DNA from: Candidatus Binatia bacterium | Lineage (GTDB): Bacteria > Desulfobacterota > Binatia > HRBIN30 | Reading direction: 5' to 3' | DNA: 64,000 bases | Assembly: GCA_026415395.1 (NCBI GenBank) | Contig: JAOAHD010000003.1 | Location: 286,740 to 350,739, forward strand | Shown here: positions 16,001 to 26,082 of the stretch, piece by piece | Layout of the letters: every line of letters starts with the position of its first letter | Position numbering within the stretch: the stretch's first letter is position 1 | Program-made: the position numbers and the translations under genes | Notes under the pieces: model-generated | Told to the model about the DNA's origin: nothing | The model's input: only the letters and a program-made list of their open reading frames with translations | Databases searched by the model: none

Positions 16001-18829
16001 TTAGAATAAGGTGCCAATCGTGAAGTGAACGGCCCCAAACGCCTCGCCTCGGCGCCGATCGAGCTTAATTCCGTAGTGCAGGGCTAACGGCCCCACCGGA
16101 GTCTCGTAAAGTAGACCCATGCCAGCAGACCGACGAAAATCCTCGAGCGAAATCGATCGATCCTGTAGGTAAACCCCCCCTGCGTCCACGAAGGCCACTC
16201 CGATCGCACCCCAGACTAGGGGAAAGCGCAGTTCCGTGTTCACGTTCAGGGAGAGGTCGCCTCCGAGGGGGTTACCACCAGGAAAGACCCGTTTGCCAAG
16301 CGCGTCAACAATGGGCGCGCCCTGCGGGCCGATGCTGTTCTCCGAGAAACCCCGAACAGTGGAACGCCCACCAAGGAAAAACCGTTCGCGGATCGGAACA
16401 ACAGCGCCTGAGAATGTGCGCGCCCAGCCTGCCCGAAGAGCATACAACCAGGTGAGCGACTCACCTAACGGGACGTAGTGGCTGTGGTGCCATTGAAGCT
16501 TTGCCAGCGGCTCGTCTGAACCAAGAAAACCAGCGGCGAGCCGAAATCGCACCGATTCGAACACTCCGCGGTGCGGCATAAAGGGATCGTCACGCCCCTC
16601 GTATACCAAGAACGGTCCGACACCACCTGTTCGGAGCTGCCCCTCGTCAGCAGGATTGAATACCCGGGCATCTGGTCGCAAGTCGAAAATGCGCGCCTGT
16701 TCCCACTGAAATTCCACGCCTGTTAAAAGTGCCGAGCGCCACCTTCGCTCGAGTGCCGGGACGAGTGCCAATCGTTCGATGCTGAATTGATCGACAGAGC
16801 GCGTCGCCCGCTGGCCAATGACATTGGTTCGCAGGGTCCAACTGGTCTCCCAGAACTGCGGGTCGCGAAATCCAAGGTCCACTAAGTACTCATTTGGGGC
16901 GGTTGCCTGAGCCGGGTCTAGGGCAATATCACCGCGCAACCCAAGTCGTTCACCGCGGTGGCGCAAGTTGATATGCGCGATTTCTCCGAACGCCCGGAAA
17001 CCGTCGCGCGTGTTGTAGCCACCGCCGAAGCTCACCGACAACGGAGGTCGTTCCTGCACCTGCACCACGACGTCACGAGGAATCTCTCCCGATGTTTTCG
17101 CAGTCTCGAACGGCTCCAAAGCATCCACGAATACCCCCCGGAACAAGCCAAGCTGGTACAGGCGAGTTTGCGCATTGGCTAACGACTGCGGAGTCAGCGG
17201 CGCGTCGGGTTTCAGCTGAGATTCCCGTCGAACGACCGACGAATGCACCTGTAGGTTACCGCGCACCCGTATTTCCCCCACTCGCTGCAAGGCGCCGGGG
17301 TTTACCTCGAACGTCACCGCCGCCAGGCGTTGCAAGGCTTGCTCTTCGATGATCCGCCACGTTCCAGTTACCGTGGCGTCTGCGTATCCAGCGTCGCGGA
17401 GGTAACGGGCTACCCGCTCTGCTTCGCGCTCTAGGGCAAAGGGGTCAAACGCACGCCTGAGACGGATCTCCTGCAGAGCTGGCCGGCGGATTCCTTCGGG
17501 AAGGCCCGCAAAATCGAGCTGCGCCGTCACTACGGGAAGCCCTTCATCCACCACGATGGTCACATCGATCCGCCCTTCACTGCGGTCGATGTCGATGCGG
17601 TAGTCGGTGATTTCCGCATCAACGAATCCGAATTCTCGGTAACGAAACCAAAGCCGTCTTAGGTCCTCCTCGAAGCGCGAGGGCACGAGAAAGCCATGTC
17701 GTCGAGGAAACCACGAACGTGGCCCCGTGGACATGACCTCGAGCAGCTTCTTCTCGGAAACCCGTTGACGGCCCTCGAAGGTGACCCGACGGATGGTGAG
17801 CAAGGGACCCTCATCGATCACTAAGCGGATCCGTTTTTTGTCGGGGTCGGATCGCTCGACCGAAAGACGCACGGCTACCAGATAATGTCCTCGCTCCTGG
17901 TAGAGTTGCTTGGCAACGCGCGCGAGCTGTCTCCACGTTCCGTCCGTGATGAGCAAACGTTCCTTGAGCCGGGCCGCGGCGAGGATTTGGTCCTTTGAGA
18001 CTCGCCGATTGCCTTCGACAACGATTTCGCAGCGCGGGCCCGGACGGAGAGCCAACCGCAGCGTGCCGGAGATGCTGCTCGTTTCGACGAAGTCGGCTGT
18101 AGCTCTGGCCTCGAGATAACCCTGCTCTCTGAGGTACCGTACGGCCGCCTTCTCAACTTCTTTGGCGCTCCGTGCGGTCCACCGCTCACCCGAACGCACG
18201 GGCAACGCGCGCAGGAAAGCCTGAGGGTCCGTTATGTCCGCCCCGAACCACTCAATGGTCGTAATGGTTTGTGGGCGTCCCTCGTGGATCCAAATGTGCA
18301 CTGCGGCCGATTCTGGGTCGCAGGGCTTTGCCTCGACCCGAACCGCCACCTCCGGGAAGCCGTTGTTTCGGTAAAGCGCCGACAGCCGTTGTTCGGAACT
18401 CGCCAAGACCTTATCGTCGAGTGCTGTTCCAACCGGCAGCCGTGCAGTTCGCTCGAGTTCGCGGAGCGAGAACGATCGCTGCCCATGAAAGACCACGCGG
18501 CTGACCAAGAGCTTTGGCTTCACGGACACAAGCAAGCGCACCCCGCCGTCCTCCGTCCGTGGTGTGAGCTCCACTTCCCGATACCGTGCCGTCGCTTGGA
18601 TCGCGCTACGAATCCGCGCCTCGGTGTCGGAGTTCCAGTTCTGCGACAAAAACTCCTCGAGCAGGACGTTGAGCTCCCCTTTCTGCCACTCTGGTTCCCC
18701 ACGCACCTCTACTGATACGAGAGATCGTGGTTGGTGTTCGGGCTCCGCGAAGGCCGGAGCACTGCGCGACAGGGCCACAGCGCAGGCGAACCAGCCCACT
18801 GCGGCCCAGAGAATCATGCGTATCAACAC
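16001..18829 (-). CDS. BamA/TamA-family outer-membrane protein (Omp85)
   Basis: A 942-residue Omp85 protein, probably the outer-membrane partner of the TamB-like protein encoded just upstream. It has a signal peptide (MLIRMILWAAVGWFACAVALS..AFAEP), several POTRA domains to about residue 560 (for example LLVSVKPKLLVSRVVFHGQR and VGEIRVRGNLQVHSSVVRRE), and a beta-barrel ending in Phe (AVHFTIGTLF). The barrel includes FFLGGRSTVRGFSENSIGPQ, containing the conserved VRGF loop-6 motif. The large POTRA region is longer than the three POTRAs of E. coli TamA. tamB lies 18 bp upstream on the same strand, so TamA is favoured over BamA; no other bam genes are near. Confidence 0.88.
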   Translation of the reverse strand: MLIRMILWAAVGWFACAVALSRSAPAFAEPEHQPRSLVSVEVRGEPEWQKGELNVLLEEFLSQNWNSDTEARIRSAIQATARYREVELTPRTEDGGVRLLVSVKPKLLVSRVVFHGQRSFSLRELERTARLPVGTALDDKVLASSEQRLSALYRNNGFPEVAVRVEAKPCDPESAAVHIWIHEGRPQTITTIEWFGADITDPQAFLRALPVRSGERWTARSAKEVEKAAVRYLREQGYLEARATADFVETSSISGTLRLALRPGPRCEIVVEGNRRVSKDQILAAARLKERLLITDGTWRQLARVAKQLYQERGHYLVAVRLSVERSDPDKKRIRLVIDEGPLLTIRRVTFEGRQRVSEKKLLEVMSTGPRSWFPRRHGFLVPSRFEEDLRRLWFRYREFGFVDAEITDYRIDIDRSEGRIDVTIVVDEGLPVVTAQLDFAGLPEGIRRPALQEIRLRRAFDPFALEREAERVARYLRDAGYADATVTGTWRIIEEQALQRLAAVTFEVNPGALQRVGEIRVRGNLQVHSSVVRRESQLKPDAPLTPQSLANAQTRLYQLGLFRGVFVDALEPFETAKTSGEIPRDVVVQVQERPPLSVSFGGGYNTRDGFRAFGEIAHINLRHRGERLGLRGDIALDPAQATAPNEYLVDLGFRDPQFWETSWTLRTNVIGQRATRSVDQFSIERLALVPALERRWRSALLTGVEFQWEQARIFDLRPDARVFNPADEGQLRTGGVGPFLVYEGRDDPFMPHRGVFESVRFRLAAGFLGSDEPLAKLQWHHSHYVPLGESLTWLYALRAGWARTFSGAVVPIRERFFLGGRSTVRGFSENSIGPQGAPIVDALGKRVFPGGNPLGGDLSLNVNTELRFPLVWGAIGVAFVDAGGVYLQDRSISLEDFRRSAGMGLLYETPVGPLALHYGIKLDRRRGEAFGAVHFTIGTLF

Positions 18830-18847
18830 GTTCGATCTCCGCCACCC

Positions 18848-21800
18848 TTAGGGGCAAGCCAAAGAAAACGGCGCGCGGAGAAACTCCACCCGGAACTTAA
18901 GGTCTCCGGAAAAAGCACCTGCCGCTTCGTGTGTCGCGCTTTCCCAACCGCCCAGTAGGGAAACACGGCGCGTCAATCGGTATTCCAGTTGAACCGTCTG
19001 CCGGGCTTGCGCGCCCACGCTCGTTGATGCCGAGGCATAGAAACGTTCACTGAGCTCTTTACCGACAGTCACGCGTGGCTCCACTGTACCTGTGTCACGA
19101 GCTTGAGTGGCAGACAGCTCGAATCGGTCTACCCCCAACCAACGCTGCACGCGTTGTTCTGCCTCGCGCTTGGGAAGCAGGGCAAACGCCGCTCCTGCGG
19201 GTGAAAATCCACCCGTTTGCCCCACCATCGCGCGGGTACGACCTGTCGCCAGCAGACTCAGGATGTCTTCCGGTGCTAACGAGGGATCGTCGGCAGAAAA
19301 TTGTACTCGTGGCCGGTCCGCCTGCCCTGTAACCTGCGCGGTGACGAGGTATTCGGCTTGCGGTGTGGCTACGCGGGTTTCTGCAACAAAATCGAGCCAT
19401 GGGTTCAAACTCGCAGGATCTCGGAACTCCAGCGTGCCAGCGGTGATCGTGAATGTACGGCCTTGGAACGTCACTTCGCCATCGAGGACCCCGATCCTGC
19501 CACCGACCAGTGGTCGACCGATGGTGCCGCCGACCCAGAGATCGAGCCAAAACTCAACTTTGGCGATGTTGTTGTCCAGGAACACATGACCCGGCGAATG
19601 GATTTTCAAGTCAAGCCCGACCGGGGTTCGCATCACAGTTTGCACGCGCCTGGGAGCGAAGAGGCGATCTCGCAGCCAGCGCAAGAGGTCTCCGAGCGCA
19701 AGATCGCGGTCGTACACGGCATTCAACACCTGGAGATCGCCGGCAACGCTGAGATTGTCCCAGGTGCCGGTAAGTTCGCCACGACCGGACAAGCGCGCCT
19801 GGAGGTCGTCACCCCACGAGCCTGCAACGTCGTGCAAAGTCCAGGAGAGTGCCGGCCCAGAGTACAGACCAGCCTGGCCGTTGATCGAGAGTTTGCCATC
19901 GCCGACCACTGCCTCGATGACCACATCGCGCACCGACTCGTTTTGCAGTGTCGCGTGCCCTCGAATCGCGCTCAGCGGTGGGAAGCCTTCGATTTCCAAG
20001 ATGCCGTCCTTCACTGCCAGGCTGCCCTGCGCTTGCCATTCCCCTAGGGATCGGCGTTCGATCCGAGCCCCGATGGTTGCTGCTCCGCTGGCTTCAAGAA
20101 TTGGCTCTCCGAGCAACTCCAACAGTACAAGGTCGGAAGTGCCGTGAATTTCCGCTTCCATTTCACCATCGATGCGCCCTTTGGCCGCGACTTCGATCTT
20201 GGAACCGTCACTTTCGAGTCGCCACGGATCGAGGCGAAAGGTGTCGCCATCCAACTGCAAGTGGAAGGGTATCGTTGCTTCGAGACGATAGGGCTCCCGA
20301 GCGAGGACGAACCGGTTGAGTTTGATCTCCGCTCGCTCGACGCGAGGCTGGGCCAGGCGGCCACTGGCGACCGCCTGGCCGGCAGTTTCAATTCGGATCC
20401 TGCTGTGCGGCGCGACGACTTGGATCTGAGCTGCCGTCGCCGCGACATCGAAACGGTAGCCTTGACGAGGGTCAACTGTGCCTCGGAGCTGCAACTTTTG
20501 ATCGAGCGCATCACCCTGGATGGTCCACTGCTTAGGTTCAAAATCGATGTGGATTTTGCCGCTCGCTAACTCGGCCTTATCCACCCGAAGGTCTTGCACC
20601 ACCACCTCCGCGTTGCCGCGAGGAGTGAACAGCGGCCCGGACCATTCGCCTGCCACCGTCAACTGGCCTCCCACTCCGCGGCGCCCGAGCCCCACGATGG
20701 CGTCCAAGCGAATCGGGTCGCCCCTCAGTGCAGCGCGGTCCAACACGTTGCCCTTCCCTTCAGCATTGAGGTGAAGGTTCTCCTTCCCATCGCGCCGCGA
20801 CAACTCCGCAGCCACTCGCCACTCACCGGTGCGATAGCGTGCCTCACAGCGAAAGCTTGTGATCGGTTCTTGCCAGATGCGGAACTGATTCACCACTGCC
20901 TGGAGATCCAGCTCTGCCGAAGAACGTCTTTGCCGGAGGGACAGCTCCCCGCTTACTCGCCCGCGGGAGACCGGGAGCGGATCGCCCCACAACCAAGTTG
21001 ACGCCCCGGTGAGAAATTCTGCGCTGAAGTCTTTCGCGTTTACTTGCAGTGCGGTTTCGGGCTCTTGCCCTAGGCGCCAAACTCCGCTGACGTTTAAGTG
21101 TCCGCCGCGTTGGTCGCTGGCGTCGCAAGTGCCGGAGACTTGCCACTCGGGCGTGCCAACCGCACGAACACCGCAAACGGCTTCGCGTACAGTGCTCTGG
21201 AGCAGGCTGACTTGCACTAATCGGAGCGAGGTCTCGATCACCGTGAAACCTTCATGCACTCGCCACGCGCCCCCAACGCGGGCTCGTCCTGTCAGTCCCA
21301 TGCGTTGACCAAGGGGTTCGAGGACGCTGGCCAAACTCTGCAGGTGATCACTTGCAATTTCTCCGTGACCGGTTTGTTCGTTTTCTCGCCAGCGATGCTC
21401 CAACTTAAACTCCACAGCGCCAAGCGCGGAACCAGCGATTTGGATGCCCCCTTCATGCGGGAGGATCTGCCCGGTGGCATTCCAGGCAATCGGCAGCGTC
21501 CTGAGCTGGAGCGGCACCGGAACTCGAACCCGAGTCCGGCCTGCGGCGGACCACTGAAGCTGCAGAGGCTTCAAGGGGCCAAGGATCTCACCGGAGAAAT
21601 TCAACCGTTGCAGCGCATCCTGAGGAACCCGAAGCCCAACGAGCCGGGCTAAATTTCCAGGTGACGACACCCCTCCGCGAGCGGCAGCCGTGAGCTTGGG
21701 ATGGTCGCCAAGATCGAATGCCACGTCGCCAGAAGCCCGGAGCGTTGCATGGCGAAGCCGAACCCTCTCAAAGCGGAGCTCAGGGCCTTGGCGCACAAAC

Positions 21801-22717
21801 CGACCTCTCAGGTCCGCTCCCTCTATTTTCTCCCAAGAGCCGTTGGTGAGAAAAAAGCGGAAATCCACCACCGGATTCACAACCGGCCCATAGAGTTGGC
21901 CGATTCCGCTGAGTGTGCCGCGAACCACCGGGATGTCATCCGAGAACGCGGCCAGGCTTACGGCGTCGATCTTTCCATACACGCGCATGTGGTCACTGTC
22001 GATGCGCCGGAGCATCACAGCGCCTTGAGAGCTGCGCAGGCGCCCGAAAGTGATCCCTACGCTTGCTTGCGGGTCCCATTCGCCGTGCACTTCGACCTTT
22101 TGGATTGTGAGCCCGTGCGGACCACGTTCCCAACGGACACTGCCGCCTGCAACACGCCAGTCAACCTTCAGCGTGGGAGCCGAGCGCAGCTCGCATTCCA
22201 GCGATAGGGAGGCAAACTGCAGACTGGCGCCCTGTTGGCCATAAGGGAATCTCAGATGCCAATGGCGACCAGTCACCATCAAGCTCAATGGCACGCCGAG
22301 AAAGAGTTCGCCGCGGTGGGGCGCTCCACCTTTCTCCTCCCCGCCTACGCTACCAGGGGCCATGAGCCCGAAGTCCACGTCGAGCCCATCCACATCCGCG
22401 AGCAAACGGAGTGAGCGCGTGGTGAGTGAGCTCTGCCAGTCTACCGCCAGTTCACCACGCTGTACTGCCAGGGCCTCGCCGCATCGCAGGTTGCGCAGGG
22501 TCAACCTCCCCAAGGGATCCAAGGCCAAAGCATCGAGAGCGCACTCCCTACCGGTCGCTTGAGCAAGGCGCGTGAGTAAAGCGGTGCGCACCTTGCCTTG
22601 GCCTGCGTGGAAAAGCACCAGCACTGCAACGAAAGCGAGAGAGGCGAAGCCGAGGAGGACAAGCCAAACCCAACGGATCCCTCCCGCCACATTCTCAATG
22701 CCACGCATCGTCACCAT
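18848..22717 (-). CDS. tamB: TamB-like translocation and assembly module protein (AsmA-like)
   Basis: A 1289-residue periplasm-spanning protein anchored by an N-terminal helix (WVWLVLLGFASLAFVAVLVL). The middle is a long repetitive beta-rich region of the TamB/AsmA/YhdP type, thought to form a hydrophobic groove that ferries lipids or assists outer-membrane protein insertion. The C-terminal ~350 residues match the TamB (DUF490) domain: NAVYDRDLALGDLLRWLRDR, FQGRTFTITAGTLEFRDP, SLAPEDILSLLATGRTR, VGKELSERFYASAS. The downstream Omp85 gene starts 18 bp later. Starts at 22717 and 22708 are both possible. The gene is divergent from htrA. Confidence 0.9.
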   Translation of the reverse strand: MVTMRGIENVAGGIRWVWLVLLGFASLAFVAVLVLFHAGQGKVRTALLTRLAQATGRECALDALALDPLGRLTLRNLRCGEALAVQRGELAVDWQSSLTTRSLRLLADVDGLDVDFGLMAPGSVGGEEKGGAPHRGELFLGVPLSLMVTGRHWHLRFPYGQQGASLQFASLSLECELRSAPTLKVDWRVAGGSVRWERGPHGLTIQKVEVHGEWDPQASVGITFGRLRSSQGAVMLRRIDSDHMRVYGKIDAVSLAAFSDDIPVVRGTLSGIGQLYGPVVNPVVDFRFFLTNGSWEKIEGADLRGRFVRQGPELRFERVRLRHATLRASGDVAFDLGDHPKLTAAARGGVSSPGNLARLVGLRVPQDALQRLNFSGEILGPLKPLQLQWSAAGRTRVRVPVPLQLRTLPIAWNATGQILPHEGGIQIAGSALGAVEFKLEHRWRENEQTGHGEIASDHLQSLASVLEPLGQRMGLTGRARVGGAWRVHEGFTVIETSLRLVQVSLLQSTVREAVCGVRAVGTPEWQVSGTCDASDQRGGHLNVSGVWRLGQEPETALQVNAKDFSAEFLTGASTWLWGDPLPVSRGRVSGELSLRQRRSSAELDLQAVVNQFRIWQEPITSFRCEARYRTGEWRVAAELSRRDGKENLHLNAEGKGNVLDRAALRGDPIRLDAIVGLGRRGVGGQLTVAGEWSGPLFTPRGNAEVVVQDLRVDKAELASGKIHIDFEPKQWTIQGDALDQKLQLRGTVDPRQGYRFDVAATAAQIQVVAPHSRIRIETAGQAVASGRLAQPRVERAEIKLNRFVLAREPYRLEATIPFHLQLDGDTFRLDPWRLESDGSKIEVAAKGRIDGEMEAEIHGTSDLVLLELLGEPILEASGAATIGARIERRSLGEWQAQGSLAVKDGILEIEGFPPLSAIRGHATLQNESVRDVVIEAVVGDGKLSINGQAGLYSGPALSWTLHDVAGSWGDDLQARLSGRGELTGTWDNLSVAGDLQVLNAVYDRDLALGDLLRWLRDRLFAPRRVQTVMRTPVGLDLKIHSPGHVFLDNNIAKVEFWLDLWVGGTIGRPLVGGRIGVLDGEVTFQGRTFTITAGTLEFRDPASLNPWLDFVAETRVATPQAEYLVTAQVTGQADRPRVQFSADDPSLAPEDILSLLATGRTRAMVGQTGGFSPAGAAFALLPKREAEQRVQRWLGVDRFELSATQARDTGTVEPRVTVGKELSERFYASASTSVGAQARQTVQLEYRLTRRVSLLGGWESATHEAAGAFSGDLKFRVEFLRAPFSLACP

Positions 22718-22794
22718 GCCTTGTGTTTGCCGAGCCGCGACTTCCGCACAAGCGCGCTAGAACAAGCTGCCCCTGCTTGCTAGCCACACCGCTC

Positions 22795-24198
22795 ATGCCC
22801 ATGACTTTGGCCAGATCTTTGCGCGTCCGTAGCATTGGTGTGCTCGCCCTTTTTATGCTGGGAGTCCCCGGCCCGGCTCGTTCGTTGAGCTCTGTTCCAG
22901 AAAGTTTTTCGTCTGTCGCCAAAGCGGCACGGCCCGTGGTGGTGAACATTTACTCGATGCGGGTCGTTCGGGTGCCGGGGTCGACTGGCGATCCGGTAGA
23001 AGACTTCTTTCGGCAATTCTTCGGACCGGGCCTTCCGTATCGCGCGCAACGACAGCAAAGTTTGGGCTCCGGGTTCATCATTTCGAGCGACGGATACATC
23101 GTCACGAACGCTCACGTCGTCGCCTTGGCGCAGCAGATTCGCGTGCGCTTAGCGACACGCGAGGAGTACGACGCGAAGATCGTTGGCGTGGATCAAAAGA
23201 CCGACATCGCGTTACTAAAGATTCGTCCGAAAGCGCCGCTACCAGCGGCAAAGTTAGGGGACTCCGACAGTCTTGAAGTCGGTGACTGGGTGGTCGCTGT
23301 GGGAAACCCGTTCGGCTTAGCGTCAACGGTTACAGCGGGAATCGTAAGTGCGAAGGATCGCGTGATTGGTGCAGGGCCATACGATGACTTCATTCAAACC
23401 GACGCATCGATCAATCCGGGAAACTCCGGTGGGCCGTTGCTGAATCTTCGGGGCGAAGTCGTGGGGATCAACTCCGCGATTTTCAGCCGCTCAGGTGGAA
23501 GCATCGGCATTGGCTTCGCGATTCCAATTAACCTAGCGAAAAAAGTGATTGACGAGCTCCGCGAGCACGGGAGAGTGATTCGCGGCTGGCTTGGTGTTTC
23601 CATCCAGGATGTGACTGCCGATATGGTGGAAGCCTTCGGCCTGGACCGCCCGCGCGGGGCACTGGTTGTCGAGGTCGAACCGGGAAGCCCTGCAGATCGA
23701 AGCGGGATCCGCCGGGGTGATGTAATCGTGGAATTCAACGGCGTGCCGATCGAAGAGAGCCGCCAGCTTTCTGCTCGAATCGCCGAACTCCCGGTGGGGC
23801 GCTCTGTCGGCGTAGTCCTCTTACGAGACGGCAGAGAGCGCCGCCTTACGGTCACCATCGCCGAATCCCTCGAGGAGGGGCAGCTGAGCAGGCCGAGTTC
23901 CGCCGCACGCGAGTGGGGTCTTGTCCTTACGGACCTTACTGCGCAATTGGCGGATCGTTTTCGCATTCCCCGCAACGTACGTGGTGCGTTGATTCGTGAG
24001 ATCATCCCGGGCTCGCCCGCTGATCGCAGTGGTTTGCAACCTGGCGACGTGATCCGCCAGGTTGATCGAACGCCGGTCACGTCGGCAGCCACATGTGAGC
24101 GGGCCTTGGCCAGGGCTGGCGACTCCGTTCTCTTGCTGGTCCAGCGCGGGCAAGCCAGCGGCTACGAGCTTCTGCAGCGCAGCGAGGACGAGCCGTAA
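22795..24198 (+). CDS. Periplasmic serine protease, HtrA/DegP family, two PDZ domains
   Basis: A 467-residue periplasmic quality-control protease and chaperone. After a signal peptide (RVRSIGVLALFMLGVPGPARS) comes a trypsin-like domain with an intact triad: H107 (TNAHVV), D137 (KTDIALLKI) and S211 (PGNSGGPLL). Two PDZ domains follow (~residues 258-350 and 375-460), each with a SPADRSGIRRGDVI or SPADRSGLQPGDVI core. The frame is open upstream to 22723, but homology and the signal peptide favour ATG 22795 or 22801; neither has a clear Shine-Dalgarno sequence. The divergent neighbour is the tamBA envelope-assembly pair, consistent with an outer-membrane biogenesis theme. Confidence 0.93.
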   Translation: MPMTLARSLRVRSIGVLALFMLGVPGPARSLSSVPESFSSVAKAARPVVVNIYSMRVVRVPGSTGDPVEDFFRQFFGPGLPYRAQRQQSLGSGFIISSDGYIVTNAHVVALAQQIRVRLATREEYDAKIVGVDQKTDIALLKIRPKAPLPAAKLGDSDSLEVGDWVVAVGNPFGLASTVTAGIVSAKDRVIGAGPYDDFIQTDASINPGNSGGPLLNLRGEVVGINSAIFSRSGGSIGIGFAIPINLAKKVIDELREHGRVIRGWLGVSIQDVTADMVEAFGLDRPRGALVVEVEPGSPADRSGIRRGDVIVEFNGVPIEESRQLSARIAELPVGRSVGVVLLRDGRERRLTVTIAESLEEGQLSRPSSAAREWGLVLTDLTAQLADRFRIPRNVRGALIREIIPGSPADRSGLQPGDVIRQVDRTPVTSAATCERALARAGDSVLLLVQRGQASGYELLQRSEDEP

Positions 24199-24230
24199 GC
24201 TGCTGGTCATATGGTCATTGCGCGGGCCAG

Positions 24231-25496
24231 TTAGCGTGTTCGGTGTTCGGGGGCATTGACCCCCAACCACAAACCCATAGCGATCAAATAAGCGATTGCC
24301 ATCGAGAGAAGCGGCACAGACCAGGAGCCGAACGTATCGCGACTCCAACCTACGGCCACAGAGTTCAACGCTCCGCCGAGGTTACCGAACATGTTCATCG
24401 CTCCGGTGACGCTACCGGCATGTTTTCCTCCAACCGCCGAGCACACCGCCCAGGCCGGTGCCACGCACAGGGCTGCGAAGCCTGCGGCCAGGCTAAGGGC
24501 CAGGGCGGCAATCCACGGGCTTGCACTCCAAACTCCCGTGATTGTCCCCACCGCGGCCAGCGGTAGCCCCAGAAGCGCCGGTAGTCGCCGACCCCAGCGC
24601 TCACCCCAGCGCCGCGCCGCTGCATCACTTGCCCAACCTCCACTCGCAACACCCACGGCTATGCACAGCAAAGGAAGGGCGGCTAAGTAGCCGGCTTCGA
24701 CAAAGCGGAAGCCTCTCTCTTCCATCAGGTAGGTGGGAAGCCAAGTGAGGAAAAAGTACCATCCGTAAATCACCAGAAAGTACATGGCGCAGAGGACGGC
24801 AACATTCCGATTCCACAGGGTCGCCCACGTAAAACTGTGCGGAGGTGCCTGCGTCGTTTGAGCGCCGATCCAGGCCAGTTCGGCTCGGTTTACCCGCGGA
24901 TGCTCCGAGGGATGCTCGTAGAACAGCCCAAGCCAAACCACCACCCACAGGATTCCGATTGCGCCAAACACCGCAAACGACCAACGCCAACTCATCACCG
25001 TGAGCATGGTGGCGACCAAGGGTTGGCTCAACGCCCCAGCAATTGCGCCTGCCATGACCGTGAGCCCAAAAGCACGGCCAGCCTCAGTCGGAGGCAGCCA
25101 TTGTCGGAAGGCCCGCGCCAACGTAGGCAGCAGACCGGCCTCACCCACTCCGAAAAGAAACCGCACGGCAACCAGGGACCAAAATCCGACCGCAGCACCG
25201 GTGAGCATCGTCATCACCGACCACCAAATGACGATGCGAGCCATCATCAACCGAGCGCCAAAGCGGTCCGCCAGCCAGCCCCCAGGGATCTCGAACAGCG
25301 CGTATGCGAAGGTGAAGGCGCTGAACACGTATCCGAGCTCCGTATCCGTTAGGTGAATGTCAGCACGGATGCTGGGAGCCGCGACGGCAATACAAACCCG
25401 ATCCAGGTACGCAACCCCCATCACGGACAGTGCGAGTCCAACCACAACGAATCGAACTCGCGTCGGCGTGGGGCCGTCCCTTGGTGCCCGATCCAT
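24231..25496 (-). CDS. MFS transporter (anion:cation symporter-like)
   Basis: A ~421-residue inner-membrane transporter with 12 predicted helices. The early sequence YLDRVCIAVAAPSIRADIHL and VFSAFTFAYALFEIPGGWLADRFGAR is typical of the anion:cation symporter (ACS) branch of the major facilitator superfamily, which carries sugar acids, tartrate, phthalate and similar organic anions. Substrate cannot be assigned. The frame extends to a TTG at 25532; the ATG at 25496 (MDRAPRDG) is preferred by comparison with family N-termini, although no clear ribosome-binding site is visible. It is convergent with htrA, with a 32 bp gap. Confidence 0.9.
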   Translation of the reverse strand: MDRAPRDGPTPTRVRFVVVGLALSVMGVAYLDRVCIAVAAPSIRADIHLTDTELGYVFSAFTFAYALFEIPGGWLADRFGARLMMARIVIWWSVMTMLTGAAVGFWSLVAVRFLFGVGEAGLLPTLARAFRQWLPPTEAGRAFGLTVMAGAIAGALSQPLVATMLTVMSWRWSFAVFGAIGILWVVVWLGLFYEHPSEHPRVNRAELAWIGAQTTQAPPHSFTWATLWNRNVAVLCAMYFLVIYGWYFFLTWLPTYLMEERGFRFVEAGYLAALPLLCIAVGVASGGWASDAAARRWGERWGRRLPALLGLPLAAVGTITGVWSASPWIAALALSLAAGFAALCVAPAWAVCSAVGGKHAGSVTGAMNMFGNLGGALNSVAVGWSRDTFGSWSVPLLSMAIAYLIAMGLWLGVNAPEHRTR

Positions 25497-25681
25497 GGTG
25501 CACGCCAATACCAAGCTGAGGCCGGCAAGCAACCACGAAGCGGCCGCCTCGACCCGCGAATAGCCTTACCAAGGCCGGCCGTCCGGCTAGAAAGCGAACG
25601 GTCGGGTGCGGAAGCAGTCCCGACCGGTGAAAACGCGTTTGCACCCCGCGCCGTCGGCCCGCCCAGTGAGTAAGCCGGAGC

Positions 25682-26071
25682 TTATTGGTGTGCTGCCGCT
25701 CCTTCCCCGCTCTGCGCCTCGGAAAGTACTTTGCGCAGTTCCCGCTTCGTGCGTTCGTTGAGAATGCCATCGTCTCGAATGCCACGCGAGCGCTGGAAGG
25801 CCTGAATGGCGTTGACCGTTACTGCGTCGAGCTTGCCGTTCACCTCACCCAAGTATTCTTTGACTTCACGCAACGCGAGTTGAGCCTCGCGAACCTCCTC
25901 TTCAGTAACCGGTTGCGAAAGAGCCCGCGCTTGAACATCCGGGATCGACTCCTTGATTTTCTCCGCTGCCTCGCGGGCGCGCGCCTCCGTGTCTTGCTGG
26001 CAAGCGAGCATAAAGAACGACAAGGCACCGGCCACGAGCCAAAGCTGCATGACGCCGTTCTTGCTAACCAT
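25682..26071 (-). CDS. Lipoprotein with peptidoglycan-binding-like domain
   Basis: A 129-residue small lipoprotein: hydrophobic leader then FFMLAC with the lipidated Cys at 24. The middle is charged and helical (TEARAREAAEKIKESIP). The C-terminal ~60 residues look like a PG_binding_1 domain (VKEYLGEVNGKLDAVTVNAIQAFQRSRGIRDDGILNERTKR region), which would hold the outer membrane to the cell wall. The ATG at 26071 is chosen because GAGG lies about 10 bases upstream; a GTG at 26086 overlapping the hisG stop is the alternative. It is directly downstream of hisG, probably by transcriptional convenience rather than function. Confidence 0.8.
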   Translation of the reverse strand: MVSKNGVMQLWLVAGALSFFMLACQQDTEARAREAAEKIKESIPDVQARALSQPVTEEEVREAQLALREVKEYLGEVNGKLDAVTVNAIQAFQRSRGIRDDGILNERTKRELRKVLSEAQSGEGAAAHQ

Positions 26072-26082
26072 TCGCTTCGACC

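Noticed and set aside
16001..18829. Assignment of the Omp85 protein as BamA
   Set aside because: Its immediate partner is a TamB-like gene and no bam, skp or fabZ gene is near; TamA is the better reading, although POTRA number is high.
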